The notes beneath the pieces were generated by a model. That model had not been told where the DNA came from. It saw only the letters and a list, made by a program, of their open reading frames with translations, and did not search any database. 64,000 nucleotides of DNA. Source: Prinia subflava. Its lineage: Eukaryota; Chordata; Aves; Passeriformes; Cisticolidae. The position numbers and the translations under genes were made by a program. How positions within the stretch are numbered: position 1 is the stretch's first letter; each line of letters begins with the position of its first letter. The stretch spans positions 140,860,102-140,924,101 of the forward strand of contig NC_086247.1 of assembly GCF_021018805.1 (NCBI RefSeq). Reading direction: 5' to 3'. This document shows positions 49,761 through 63,240 of the stretch, piece by piece.

Positions 49761-49840
49761 CCCTGCCAGGACTGTGTGAATTAAATAGAACTGGTAACAG
49801 CCCTGGCAGGAACATGTAAATTAAATAGAGCTGATAACAG
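49761..49840 (+). repeat. 40-bp tandem duplication, two diverged copies
   Basis: Copies at 49,761-49,800 and 49,801-49,840 match at about 33 of 40 positions. Both begin CCCTGSCAGG, share TTAAATAGA and end in TAACAG. The period is exactly 40 bp without indels. Confidence 0.85.
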
Positions 49841-51810
49841 CCAAAGACTTACTTTGCTAATTCCTTTACAACTCTCTACACTGTACAATGGCTCTTCTTG
49901 ACATCTTGACATCTATTGTTTGTTTAAAAAAAAATTAAAAATTTAAAAATATATTAAAAAGATAACCTTCCTGTTTGCAGTCAAAGCCAAGGTATCCTTT
50001 TGGGGTTTTGCCCTTAGTTCCTGGCTCGTACAGGAGTTTATCATTCTTACCAGTCCTGGCTGGAAATTCCTTCTGTGCTGACTGTTAGGAAGTGAAGGAC
50101 ACACACTGAGAATTGCCTTATGGGACCTGCAAGGTGAACAGCATGTGGTGGGCTTACTTGGCTGGGATGTATCCAAGACAAGATCAGCAAATTTGGTCTT
50201 CCTTTGAAGATTAAGTTGGCATTAAATTATGCATTTGACTTGCTGTTTTCTTTTAGAGTGAACTTCAGCAGTGTCTCTACGATAGTAGCTACAACCTTGA
50301 GCTGTGGAAAAAATCCTTTCTACCTTTTCAACCACCTTGGTTTTAGCAAAGGACAAATTTTTACTATCTCAAATATTTTCTCTATGAAAGTGTAATTAAA
50401 AGGTAGCTGACCAATTGGTCTCCTGTCTCCCTCCCTGCCTTCAGACTAAGGGTCCATTCCTGCCACTGTCATTTTCTGATGAGTATTTGCTATGTGTATG
50501 TAATGCTGAGATATTCACTGAATGAGACTAATTTCTAGAAAGCCAAACCACTTGATTACTTGATGAATTTAAAAAACAAATGCAGAATAAGCCTTCACTA
50601 AACTTTATTTCCTTCCAAAAAGTACCTTACATACTTGTCTTCAAGTGTTGTATTAGCGTGTAGCAGAGAATGTGAAAAATCCCGCAGTTGGCCAAGAGAA
50701 AATCTGACAGCAGCAGCTGCTCGGAGAAAAGTGCATAGGAACATCTGCACTGTGCTGTAGTAGAAGAGCTTTAGAGAACTGAAGAATACCTGTAAACATG
50801 TAAGACAGAGGCAAGAATTACAACTGTTTTTGGACTCTTTTTTAAAGGGAAGATAGTATTAGCCTTAAAAAAAAGATCATTCCTTGTTTATAAACCTCTG
50901 TATTAGATTTGGCTTGCTTCTGGTAATGGAAAATAAGTTTGTCTGTGGGTTTGGAGTGCCTGTATGTCCCAGGCAGAAGGGCACGTGCTGGAGTCCTACA
51001 GAACTGTGCTGTGTGTGAGCAGCAGACATCCTTACATATTTGACACTTGAGTTTTATCAGGCCTAGGCTGCTGGATGGTCTATGAGCACACAGTGACAAG
51101 TTCTAAGAGTTGACTAGAATGCTGAAATGTAGTAATTATTTTTTGTTTACTTAATTTTGTTCTTCAAAAAGTTACTTGTTTTATAAGGACATGCAAATCA
51201 AGTTGAATTTTCAGTGTGAAATATGGTTTTAGTGCTTGTGCTGCACAGTTGCACGCCCATAAAGGCTGATGTTTGATTTGGACTTAAAGGGAGGAGCAAG
51301 GGGCCATCTTTCTCAGTCAGCTGTGGAAATAGGATAGGCTTTTCCAAACTCAGTAACGAGTATATTTCAGCCCTGGCCTTTCTGATTTCTGTACACAGCC
51401 TTATGGTTTCTTCAGGTCTCAACTCTTTTGCACTGAATGCTGGAGTTGATTTGAGTATTGCATGTCCTATAATTACACTGTGGTAGGAACACAGTGGAGT
51501 CATCAGCTGTGCTTCACAGTCTGGGTTTTCCTTGCCTGAGCCGTGTGCGAAGGGGAAAAGAAACTGGAAACATGAAACTTCTGTTAACAGATACAGTTTT
51601 GCTGCTCTGTGTATTGGGGAGCCTTGTTAGCATACACTGAAAAGAAAACTGGATTTATATGGGGAAATACATTGCTATGGGATAAAAGGAAGTGTTTTCT
51701 TCTAGAAAAGGTGTCTTCCAGAATATACTGCACTTGATTATACAGTAATCTTTATCTTTATTATCTTTTTATTACTTATTATCTTTAGTAATTGCAAGAG
51801 TTACATACTT

Positions 51811-51846
51811 GAAAGGTAAGTAAAGGTATGTAAAGGTAAGTAAAAA
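51811..51846 (+). repeat. 10-bp tandem repeat, three copies
   Basis: Three copies of a TAAAGGTAAG-like decamer (GAAAGGTAAG, TAAAGGTATG, TAAAGGTAAG) followed by TAAAAA. Confidence 0.8.
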
Positions 51847-54800
51847 TCAGAGGTTAAACTAAAGTTGAGGACTAGCCACCAAGTTGTGGATATCAAGTCT
51901 GATGATGCCCTAAACAATAGATAAGGTGGAAAAAAATTTGTCACCCCTCCCACCCCGCCCCCCACCGAATTCCATACTGCCCTTTTGACAAGACAGATAT
52001 TCAAGGAGGAAGCAATATTGCAATTTGAAACCACAGTCAAGTGCTCATGCATTTGTGGTGTTACTGTTTCGGTTCCCCTTAATTTCCAATGAATGGAAAA
52101 AACTCCTGAAAGATTGTATTTCACTGAAGATTAGTGTTCAGGATATTCAGTGTATGATAGTCAACAGGTGACATTCTACACCGTAATTTTTACGGGTTTT
52201 ATCTAAAGCCTGTCCAGAACACTGATTAGGAAAATACTTTTACCTTGGCAGTTTTGGTTCAGTTAAATAAAAAAGATTTAATTTTTGTACGTATCTGTTT
52301 GCATAACTTGATTTGAAACCTAATGAGGCACCCATCAGATAAAACCTATAAAATACCAGTATTTTCAAAACTGCCCCGTACCCAGTTCATTGTCTGAGAT
52401 TTAAAATCTTGTGCATTTTTAATCTCTTATGTCTTAATTTAAAAGCTACTTGCAGTCATTACTGAAATTGCAAGAAAGTCTCTACATTGTCTGATGCTTG
52501 AAAGGTCTGGATATGAAAGTAAATAGACAGAAGGTGATGATATTCTGTGATCTCTCGGTTACTGCTTGCTGTTATCTATTTGTAGTCACCACCTGTGACT
52601 TCACTGATGTCTCAGGTGCTCACTTCTGTTTGTTTCCTAAATGTAAATGTTTTTTAAACGTGTAATAACCAACTGTTTGGCTTTTTGCCACTTCTTGTAT
52701 CTAAAGATAAGGGAGAGCCAGCTGATCAGTACCTCCAGTGCCTGTGTGCAGTGTGACATGGGGTGTCCCTGCCCAGTGCTGTTCTCTGGGGTGGGCTCTG
52801 TGGCTTTCACTGGGTGTGTGCAGCAGTGACAGCTGTGTCAAGGACAAGGTACAGCAGCACGTGTTGTGTCTCTGCCTGGAAGTGGTTATTTTTAATTGGT
52901 GGAAGAACAGTCAGAGCCCACTATTGGCAGTAGTCCTGTTATTGTTTTTTTAACTATAAATTGTTCAGTGATGGGCACTGAAATTCCAGTGAGGCTGATG
53001 GAAAGGCAGCAGAAAGCTTTTAGATTTAATAAAATTAGAGTCTTTGCTTTGGCAAGACTCAGTTCTTTCTTCTGTTTTAACTTTGTCTAGGGAAGGGAAG
53101 AATGTTGCTGTAATTAAAGAAATTAATTGCAAGCAGGTGTTAATATTGTTAGTTCTGGTTTGTGTGTATCCTTTCAGCTGTATCTTCTAACAAAGCTATA
53201 TAAGCATTTTCTTTGTGAGGCTGCTCTTCTGTAATTTTGATGAGATTAAGTTAACTCTTTGACTGTTAGTACATAATTCCAGCTTTAATTGTATTGCCCT
53301 TGAAATATTATTAATGTATTCATCATAGATTTTCATACCTAAAAGAAAATGTTCTGTTGCTCATAAACACTGCTTGTTTTCTATTGCAGCTGGACTGCCT
53401 TACCTCGTTCTGACTGCTCTTTAGAAAGCCCAATAGTCTACTAAAGAATTGCCAGCTTTCTGCATGACTGTTCTTGCTTCTGCCTTGTTCTGAATAGTTA
53501 AAATATTCTGGTTTTGAAATTAATGTGTTTTCAGAAGCTTCTTGTTGCACCTAAAATCTTATCAATTTGCTTCCAATGGTTTCCATTTCAAATGATCCTC
53601 TATAGTCCTCTTGATTATATGTTTTCTGTTTCTCTTTTCTCTGTTGCTGTGAGAAAAATGTCCTTTTGCATAGGGTAATTTCACTATGTAATGCTGTGCT
53701 CATTCTTACCTTTTAAGAAAAATTGCATGATCTTTCTAGTAACAATGATGATCCCTACATATTCCTTCTTGTGTATAAATGTGTATATTATTAAAATAAT
53801 GGAGAATGGTTTGGGAGTTCGGGTCATTTATACACTGCAGGATATTGAGAACTAAAGGATACATGCAAATGCACCAAGAGGCCAAAAATGTTGTTGTAGG
53901 GATCCTAAGCATATACAGTGTCCCTCCCTCTCTGTTTCTGTGTTACCATTGCTTACTGAATGATTTATACAGAAAGATAATGTAGATGAATATTTAGCAA
54001 ATAGATCCATCACCTTGAAATGTAAATGTGTTAGGAAGGGAGACCAACAATGTTCAATTAATGTTTTAATATTTCTGAAACTGATCCAAACTAAGAAATA
54101 GATATTTTATTGTAGTTTAGATTTGGAAATTGATGCCTAATCATGCAAATGAACTTATTTTCATGAATGTGCATCTGCTGGTTTTCTTTACCATAAATGT
54201 GATGTGATTAATTATGTGAAACTAAAAGTTCTATAAATAATTTAATTATATTCCCAAAATCTCCCTGGTAGGAGTGCAACTCAGATTACCAGCAAGAACA
54301 ATACCAGTCTGGATTGTGTGCAGAAGTCAGAGAGGACCTGCTGTGCTTGTTTTCAGTTTAAGTCACTTGCTGGGACAGTACTGTGAAATCAAGATACAGG
54401 AACCCAATCTTTAAATCCTCTATTGCAGCATTTAAGTGTGTGGAAGATTTGACTGGGTTATTTTCTTGTCCCCTTTGAAGAAAGCAAATGATTCAGTAGG
54501 CTTCCAGCATACGATTGAATGGCATTTTTTCCCAGGGAATTTGAGATGTGTTGTTTTTAGGGAAACACCAAATCACATCTGCATGCCTTAGCATTTAAAT
54601 GTTTAAAATACTAGTTTTGTATTGGTTAACAAAATTGCTGGAAACTGCTTTTTTCATCACAAAGAAGTGGAGCTTCTCTTTCTAAGGTTGCTTTAGCTTG
54701 TTGCTGGATGCTGTAATGCAGAAATTGTTCTTTTTCTAGCTAAACTGAAGTCAGAACAGAATTGCAGTATGCTCAGAGCAAAAAAGCTTGAGGGTGATCC

Positions 54801-54912
54801 CTGGTCTCTGTGGGCACATTGATCCCTTGGAGGGAAGTGTCTGTGTATGTGTGTTTGTCTAGCTCTAATCTTTGCTTCTTCAGTGGAGAAACATAACTGC
54901 CAGGTAATGAAG

Positions 54913-54922
54913 TTTTTTTTGG

Positions 54923-54965
<43 letters not shown>

Positions 54966-54977
54966 CAGATTTTTTTT
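54913..54977 (-). repeat. Long poly-T tract (poly-A on the minus strand)
   Basis: T8, then GGGG and a run of 41 uninterrupted T's (54,925-54,965), then CAGA and more T's. On the minus strand, AATAAATAAA lies at 54,989-54,998, about 24 nt upstream of the A run. This resembles a retrocopied mRNA tail, but no parent gene was recognised in the adjoining sequence. Confidence 0.8.
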
Positions 54978-54998
54978 CTTTCACTGAATTTATTTATT

Positions 54999-57900
54999 TA
55001 CAGATTTTAAACATTCTAAATTCTTGAAAGCCCCAAATTCTGATGCTAATTCTAGCTAAACCTGTGACACCTGTGCTCATTTATCTCAACCATGCAATCC
55101 CTTTTAAGGGCTTAAATTTTCCTTTCTAATCTGCCAGCTCACATCACAGTGTTTCCTTTCAAAGCCACTCATGTGTGCTCTGAAGTTGAACACTGATATC
55201 ATCTGGGGCTGTAGCAGGCTGGAGCCCCATGGGTTTTATCTCTGTCTGCCATAATTTGCCTATAGTAGGCAAAATTTCTGGTTTAATCATATTTTGTTTG
55301 CATTCTGAAAAGACTGTGTCAGTTGATTTATTTCTGTGACACAGTTAACCAACAGGTAACCAACACAAAACTCTAATTTTAAAACAACGTTTCTTGTGCA
55401 GTTGGTACAAAGCTGCCATGTAAATACTGGACTTGAGAAATGTGTGAAGGACTTCAAATTTTCTAACATTTGTGAAATGACTGTGCTGTTTATCAAGCAG
55501 TGGTACTGTGGGACATGAAATGCAGAGCATGCTTTGGTTTTACCTTGGGGAAGTGCTTGCAAGTTGTGTATTTGTTTCCAGAGTTCTGTGATATGAGTGA
55601 GAGAGTGGGCTTGAAGTCTGCTGCTCCATGAAGAATTCCCGGCCCCAAAGCCAGGATAGAAGTGCAGCAAATTTGCATCCTCTGTGTTAGTTCTGCTTTG
55701 TGGAGATTTAATTTAAGGTCTTTCAGTCCTTAGAAATATTAATTATCAGAGCTGGCTTTGAGATCTTGGCATAATGACATGGGGATTCTGGCATGCTTTA
55801 AGAGAGAAACTGGATAGCCTTTCCTTACTGTGCAGTTGAAAGCTCCTTTATGTTTTGTCTGAGAAGTCACTGTGTCACTGTTGCAGGAAAAGAGCAATTA
55901 AGCTGGCGTTTCTACCGATATGAATTGATTTATTGCTTCTTCCCCCTGGGAATCAGCTGGGGATGAGCTTGAAATGGAGATGCTATGGAGCTCCAGCTTC
56001 AGGGCTTCCCGTATCTGAGTCTTTAGCATAAGAGAATATTGGGTAGGTTCTAAAGTTCCCGTAAAGCAAGGACAAATCCTAGCTAACAGAAGTTATGTCT
56101 CTTCAGAAAGGTGAATGGATAACTACTAGAGGCTGTGTTTTGTAGAGGCTGTATTTAATTTTGTAAAACAAACAGCCATGACAGCCAGAGGTTGAATAAG
56201 TTGTTTGAAACAGACATACAGCTTTCAGATAGCAGGGAATTGCAATGTCCTGTCTAGAGGCAAAAGTAGATATTAACCATTAAAATATACAGCAGATTTG
56301 AGATTTTTTAATACATTGCTTATTATAACATTATATTGGGTTTGAGTCTCTTAAACCTTGTTTGTTTGTTTGTTTGGGTTTTTGTGGGAGTTGTTAAAAC
56401 AGAAGGAGTCTAAAACCTTAGTATGTACCTGACCTCTGAATCACCAACAGCATATGCCTTTTCTAAAAAGGAGATTTGGGTTGCATTTCTTTATATATTT
56501 TTGTCTTCCATGTGTTAGGAATATTTTCAGAGGTCTTTCCCAAAGCTATGTAACACCTGCAATTTTTTTTACCCAGAACAATCAATACTGTTAAGCAGCC
56601 AGCTGGGTTTGTGGTTCCTGTAATTTTCATTCTGATTTGTGGCGTTACCTTGTTTCATACATACTTGTTTAGTTCTGAGATATTTCACGAACAGGTCCCC
56701 ATTAGTGTTTCAGTTTCAAAATCAATAAAATTTTTAATGGTCTGATTGACCATTCATATATTATGGTATGTCACACACTGAAAGGGCTGAAGTATTACTT
56801 ATTAATAATAGTAATAAAGTTTTTTCCGCCATTCTGTCTTCTCAAAACAGGAGCGCTCTGTAATTGGACTTCAGGAATAATCTGGTGGAGGACTCTGCAT
56901 AGCTTATTCTTTAAATTTGTCAAGGTTGTTTTGATTTTTAAGAGTGAGCAATTTACAGCTAGGAACTGTTTCCTGTAGGACAGGATTTCAGGACAAATTC
57001 AGGACAGGACAAATTCAGCCTTTTTGTTAAATTTATGTTTTCTACATGTTTTTATGACTGGGGAAGAATAATTTTAACTTATTTTCTGTTTGCATAAATG
57101 CCTATCTTATTTCTGTAAATTAGTTTAGCATTTTACCAGGTGACTTTGAATAGGCTTCCTCCTTCTCTCCCTGTTCTCAAATAACTCCTCTTTCAAGTTT
57201 GGTGCATTTTAGCTTCATTATTGCTGTTCATCCGGATTTGTAAGTAATATTATTAATTTCACTGCTAAAGGGACAGTACTGTTATATTTTAACTTACTGT
57301 TTATGCTTCCCCTTGGCTGAGCACTTGTGATGGGAAAGAAAACCTTCATATCTCTGTGTGGCTGATGCAATGTGGACCCATGGCCTGAGCATGAGAATAT
57401 TCTTCTGAGATATTCTGAGAATATTCTTCTCCTTTTTCTTAGGGATGTGCTCAGTGCTGATGCAAACCTTGGAGGCTTCTAATTATGGGCTAACTTTTAG
57501 TAACATCATAAGGATATATGTGGCCAGTGGCATGCTACAGATATGTGGAAGGTTATTAATTGTATGTTCATGTGGGAAAGTGTCTTGTCAGAGAGATGTT
57601 TGCTGAAGAAGTGTTTGCCTGAAAAGCTCCCTTGCTCCAGCAAATTTCAGATGTCTGCCCATTTTTGCCTGCAAATGGTCACCCGTCCCAGTGTCTGCTC
57701 TTGCTTGTGTTGAAGTTAGTTTTTCTTTTGGGTTGAAATAAACCAAGTGTTGATTTGGCTCTGGCAGTCTTTTCATTGCAAGTTTTTTTGAGTTTGTTCT
57801 CTCCTCTGTTTTCAGTATACAATTCCAGCAATAGTGTGATGAGGAAAAAGACAAAAATAAAACACTGCTTGCGTTTTTTGTCTATTATCCTTTCATTCTC

Positions 57901-60900
57901 TGGTTGAACTCACTGTAGATGATGGATCAAGGACTTTTCTCTTCTTTGCCAGGGTAACTTGACAAAACAGAGGAATAGAAATGAATGAACTAAGATTTAC
58001 CATTTTCTAGTATGGTAAAGTTGAAAACAAAGGAGGAATACACTTTTGCTAGGAGGTGGAAGTGTAGGACTTAACCTTACATCATCTCTAAGGCTGTGTT
58101 TTACTGATATGCAATGAGGTATGCCTGTAGCTTCAGGGCTGTATATAATTCAACATACAAATGTTTTCCATTGGATGCTAACTAGTGGAAACCTCTGTGA
58201 GACAACATCAGAAGTAGAATGCAGAATGTTTAATACATTAAACAGAGTCTTCTGTTTTTTCCTGGTCGTAGCTAAAGCAGTCTTAGGTATAGTTTTGGTT
58301 CAAGTGTGGCCCCACTGCATACAGACATTCTCCCATGAGCCAACTAAATTTTTTTTGTGGTTAAACCACAAAGTGTGTGGTAAACTGAACTATTATCTTG
58401 GTTTCCTTCATATTTATGGAAATGTACTATGAGGATTTTGCTATGTAAAAAGAAGGCTGCAAATTAAGAAGTGTGTGATCCCTCAAATAGGAAGTATTTT
58501 GTATGGTTATGTTTAAATCCTGTCTGAAAAGTAAAGATTTCTATAAATCCATGCAAATGTCAATGTCTTCTGCCCCATCTTGAGTGGGAAAGCTAAACAA
58601 ATTTGAAGTCTTGTTGTTTATCATGTCTGAGACTGAATGAAGGACTGTTAAGAGGGAGTCAAAGCCCAATAAGTACAGCCACAGAGATAATGACAAATTT
58701 TCATAGCTGGTTGAAAATAATTTTCCATTTGACAGGAGTTTTGGTATTTACTCGTAATTCCTGCTGCTTTCCCATATGCAGTTTAACTGAAATGGTGTTA
58801 ATTATGATGCTAGATAATGAACATCCTGCAGGCAATGGGGTGGTTGTTCTCTGTTCCTTAAACCAGCACAAATAGAGACCTCTCCAGCCTTTAGCTGTGC
58901 TGTGAAGTTGCCAATGCATTGATTTTCCTACTGCCAATCTTCTTCAGAGAAACACAGTTTCTTCTCACATGTCCTACTGGGAAATCAGCTGGTCCAGATT
59001 AAATGAGATGAGTTTTGGTCATTGTGGACTTGGGCTTTTCACTTGAGTGGAGACCACACTTATTTTATTTTAGACCTAAAAGTAAACTCCCAAATATCTT
59101 TCAACCCACACAGCTCCCACCATATGGATCAATAACATTGTGCTTTTTGATTATTAGGTTAATTCCGAGGAGCTTGTTCCTGTTATCTTTCTCTTTCAAA
59201 TGACTGAGCCTCTGTAGTGCTGTATTTAGGGTTGCAAACTGAGTACTAACTTACTTTAATATCACAAACTGTTCTTCAAGCTTGAAGGTACTTTTCTAAC
59301 ATTTACTTCTGTAAATTTAGTATTTGGGGTTAGTAACTTGAGGGTACATCGGAGGTAGATGCTCCTTAGTGACATCTTTCTTTTTATTCCTCAGTGGCAA
59401 ATATGACGAGTACAGAGTGTTAGTATCTTACAAGAAGATAGAAAATATGTTACATATATATGATGAATGGTTTGATTTAGTTTTTTGCAACAGTCTTCCA
59501 TCTCTTCCTCCTGGTTTCATTCCTTCTTCTCTACAGCTTCTTTTGTTGTCAGATCCTGTATTTCCTTTTAGTATTGCTTTTGCTTGTGTATGAGGGAAGC
59601 TAGTTTGGTATTCTTTAATAGAAACAGAGATTCATGCTTTCAAGGCCAGGTGCTTGAAATTAATCTCTTAAATTAAAGAAGCCCAGCTCTTAATGTGTGT
59701 CCTAAGTGTACATAATTTTCTGTGGAAATTGTATGTGACCAGCATTCTATCCCTCTTTGATTTAGAATGCTAATCTTAGGGAAGTGTTCAACTTTGAAAC
59801 AACTTGTTAGGTTTATGTTTTAATAATATTGAATGGCAAACGCGTTTTTGTTCCTATTTTTAAAAGGCATAAATACTACAAAAGCTAAGCTATTAAGCAA
59901 TTTAAAACTCTCTCTGTGATGAGACTTTCAGTCATTTCCCTTACTTTACCTAGATTTGGTAACTAATCTCTGGGCTGTTTGGTAGAATTTGCTTAAGTGT
60001 TAGTGTGCAGCAGGGGCAATATGTGTAAACTGTTAAAAATGATCATTTGCCAGCTAAGTCACAGACCAGCTTCTGCTGAATGGGACCACGATGTCACCTT
60101 CTGTTCTCAGTCTGCTCTTTTTGTGTGTCAGGCAGGTGGCTGGCAATGTCTTTGTAAGTGGTCTGCCCTCAAGATTGCAATGTAAATAACTCCATTAAGA
60201 CAAAAGGAGGAATAGAATTACAGCATCTTCCGTCTATTCACAGTAATGTAATTTGGCTGTTACAGTTCTTTCTTAATGTACAGTCAGCTAGGAAAGTCTC
60301 CTAATGCCCTCTGCAGCCTGGGAATTTTATCTCCTGTTCTTTCTCATACATTAATGGAAATGGGCTCTCCAAGAGCTGTGAAACAGATGTCAAAATTGCA
60401 GCAGAGAGCAGTGACAAACTCTGCCCTCTGTGTTTCTTGTTATCGTTGGATCTCAGCGTGGTTTCAAATCAGGATGAAAGGAACCACATCAATATAGCAA
60501 ACTCCTTTTGCTTGTGTTGGATGTTCATTCTAAGTGTTGGCTTCAGAATATTTTTGGTACAATCAGAAATCTGTCTGTTAGAACAGCAGGAGAGATTTGG
60601 TTTGGGTGCATAGCTGCAGTGTGCTGAGCAGTCTCGTGCCTTACAATCAAAAATGTACATTTTTGTAATGTGTAAGAAATCAAAATGCTGTCTGCAGTTT
60701 TCCAGCTTTCCTTTCTCCTTGGCTCTGGAAATAAAAAAGTTTCGGAAATTTTTAAAAAGAACTTAGTTCTTAATTAGCTTAAACATTTTTAGTGTTTATT
60801 AAAAGCTGTCATATAATTCTTCCCTCCCCCTCTACCACTCCAAAGATGTAGAGCTCAGATCTTAAGGGATTTGTTAGTCTGGGAGTTTGCAGCTTGGAAA

Positions 60901-62400
60901 ATGTGTAAAGGTAAAGTACACTGCCAGTTTTCTTACTGTTAATGCTTTTTCCCTACAACTTCTGCAATCTAGTCTGCTCTTTACATATTATTTTGAAGCT
61001 AATGTTTTTAGGGCTTTGGAAAGATGAAGATATCACCATAGAAGTACTGTGAAATAAAAACAGACTTAAAAAGTATTAATAAAGTGTGTTCTGTTGTGAA
61101 TAGCCTGAATTTGTATAGAGCCTTGATTCATAATGCATCTACACATATGGTGCAGTTATGAACTAGGTTAATGAAAGGTATTTTTATCCTCAGCTTCAAT
61201 ATTCAGTGTCTTATTTCTCTTAATAGTATCAAAATGGGTGAGTTGTTACACTGGATGTGTAGTTAAATAGAGAATTCTTGCAGCTGCTCAGTTGTTTCAT
61301 TGTGTTCTAGCTAAAGGCAATTCCATTGCAATTTCATTTCTTTGCCATGACTTTGTTCACATTTACAATTTTTTTTCATTATTTTAAATTAAGATACAAG
61401 ATTTCCTTAGCCTGTATGGCTTATTTTTTTGCTATTTGTATCAGTCTGAGCAGGCACAGCTCCAAAGCAATGTTATGTTCAGTGGCGATTAGATTGACGT
61501 TAATTTACCAAGAAGAAAAAAAAATTACCAAGAAGAATTTACCACCCATGCTTACTCTTTTGGCCTTTAACTGAAACAGAACCATGCTACTAATATGTTT
61601 GCAGAAGTTCTCAAACAGCCTGCAGATAAATATTGGATGATTAAACAGGTTGTTATTTGTGTCATGGAAGTCAGTGGCTGTGCCCCTGTATTGGCAGTGA
61701 GGCATGTGCCCCATTTCTCCAAATAAAATAAAACACCAATTTGAATTTACACTATCAAGGATTGTTTATGTCCATTATTTGAAATATGGGAGGTTTTGAA
61801 TTAGTTTCTAAATTTCTGCCTTAAGAAATAAGGTTTTGAACTCATGTGGCACAGTGAAGTAGGTCAGTGGCAAAGGCATGAGAAGGAAACTAAAAATGTC
61901 TTCTCGCTGTCTTGCTGTTGTATTTCTAAAATCTTGAAGCCACCCCTGCTTAGTCTTTCCTCTGAGGGATTTGACATGGAGATGCTTCAGTGATTCACCG
62001 TTGCTATGCAAATGGTTCAAGTATTTTGAGGCACTTTTCCTTCAGGCATCCCATGCTGTGTGGCAGGTTCAGATGTTTTGAGACTGTAGGAAATCTCCCC
62101 ATCAGCTGAGATTAAAAAAAAATCTTTTGTCCCCAGGTATATATCTCCAATCTGCAGTTACAATTATAATATAGGAAAGTACTTCTAAATTCACACTATT
62201 GGATGGAGAAAGATATTGTGGAAACACTGTTTTCAGGTGAGTCCAGATAATTTTATCTTACTCAGATAAAATGATTTATTTCAGTACTGGGCAAACCCAA
62301 GCAGGTATATATTCTTTTTGTTGTTGTTCTTGTAGCCAGATGAAACTGATGGACGTGTTTACTCTTCAAGTATAGAGACATTCAACTTCTATTTGAAGAC
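54999..62400 (+). other. CCNY: CCNY intron 1, distal part
   Basis: About 7.4 kb of AT-rich intron. Small direct repeats occur at 56,989-57,018 (CAGGACAAATTCAG, period 16), 57,392-57,430 (TGAGAATATTCTTCT, period 24) and 61,505-61,537 (TTACCAAGAAGAA, period 20). An inverted RUNX-type palindrome lies at 58,354-58,372. No exon was recognised. Confidence 0.6.
58354..58372. promoter_or_regulatory. Inverted pair of RUNX-type motifs
   Basis: TTTGTGGTT and AACCACAAA form perfect 9-bp arms around a single central A. Each arm contains the RUNX consensus TGTGGTT/AACCACA. Function is unproven. Confidence 0.4.
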
Positions 62401-63240
62401 TGTAGTGAGTTGATCCTGGCTGGATGCCAGACACCCACCAAAGCCTCTCTGTCACTCCCCTCTGCAGCTGGACAGGGGAGAGAAAATATAACAAAGGGTT
62501 CATTGGTTGAGATAAGGACAGAGATCACTCACCAAATATCATGGGCAAAACAGGCTAGAATTAGAGATATTAATTGAATTTTTTATTAACAAAATCATAG
62601 CAGGATAATTAGAAGTAAAAACAGACCTTAAGAACAGCTTGTCCCCAACCCCTCCCTCCTTCCCTGCTCTGCTGTCTCCAGCAGTGCAGGGATATGGGAA
62701 TGGGGGTCATGGTCAGTTCATCACAGGTTTCTCAGGCTGCTGAGGGAGAGGAGCCCTTGCCCTGCTCCAGCATGGGGTCTCTCCCAGAGGAGACAGTTCC
62801 CCATGCACTTCTCCAGCATGAGTCAATCTCAGGGCAGCAGTTCTTCACAGACTGCTGCAATACAGGTCACTCTTGTACAGGGTGCAGTCCTTCAGGGACA
62901 GGCTCCTCCAGCATGGGTCCCCCATGGGGTCACAAGCCCTACCAGGAAACCTGCTCCAGGGTGGGCTGTGCTCTCCATGGTTCTACAGGTCTCTGCCAGG
63001 AGCCTGTTCCAGCACAGGCCTCTCACAGGGTCACAGCCTCCTCTCAGGCATCCACCTGTCCTGGCGTGGGTCTCCTCTGTGAGCTCTGCATCCCTGTGGC
63101 CTTGTCCTGTAGCCCATCCATCTTGGAGCTAACTGGGACTTGCTCTGTTGGACATGGAGGAAGCTTCGAGCAGCTTCTCACAGAAGCCACCCCTGTGGCC
63201 ACTTCTGCTACCAAAACCCAACCATAAAAACCTAGTACGA
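62401..63240 (-). mobile_element. Endogenous retrovirus LTR with internal degenerate repeats, antisense to CCNY
   Basis: Plus-strand landmarks match a bird LTR family read in reverse: TGTAGTGAGTTGATCCTGGC at the left edge, a central block of CTCCAGCATGGG-type repeats, then GAAGCTTCGAGCAGCTTCTC, ACAGAAGCCACCCCTGTGGC and CTACCAAAACCCAACC at the right edge. The repeat unit CTCCAG(C)RTGGG recurs near 62,765, 62,811, 62,855, 62,906, 62,954 and 63,007, a period of about 44-53 bp. The element terminus at 63,239-63,240 reads CG rather than CA, a likely CpG-type mutation. No clear target-site duplication and no retroviral coding genes were seen. Open frames here (62,694-63,227 and others) are repeat artefacts. 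Confidence 0.75.

Larger units (their letters stand above)
42629..54912 (+). other. CCNY: CCNY intron 1, middle part
   Basis: About 12 kb of AT-rich intron with simple repeats (49,555-49,683; 51,811-51,846), a 40-bp tandem duplication (49,761-49,840) and a GC-richer patch near 47,050-47,220. No exon or RNA gene was recognised. Confidence 0.65.

Noticed and set aside
57392..57430. Repeated GAATATTC words resembling heat-shock elements
   Set aside because: The pattern comes from a short direct duplication deep in an intron; the pentamer spacing does not form a convincing run of three or more HSE units.
62694..63227. 177-codon plus-strand open frame with Ser/Gly/Cys-rich repeats
   Set aside because: It lies wholly inside the antisense LTR and reflects its internal repeats.
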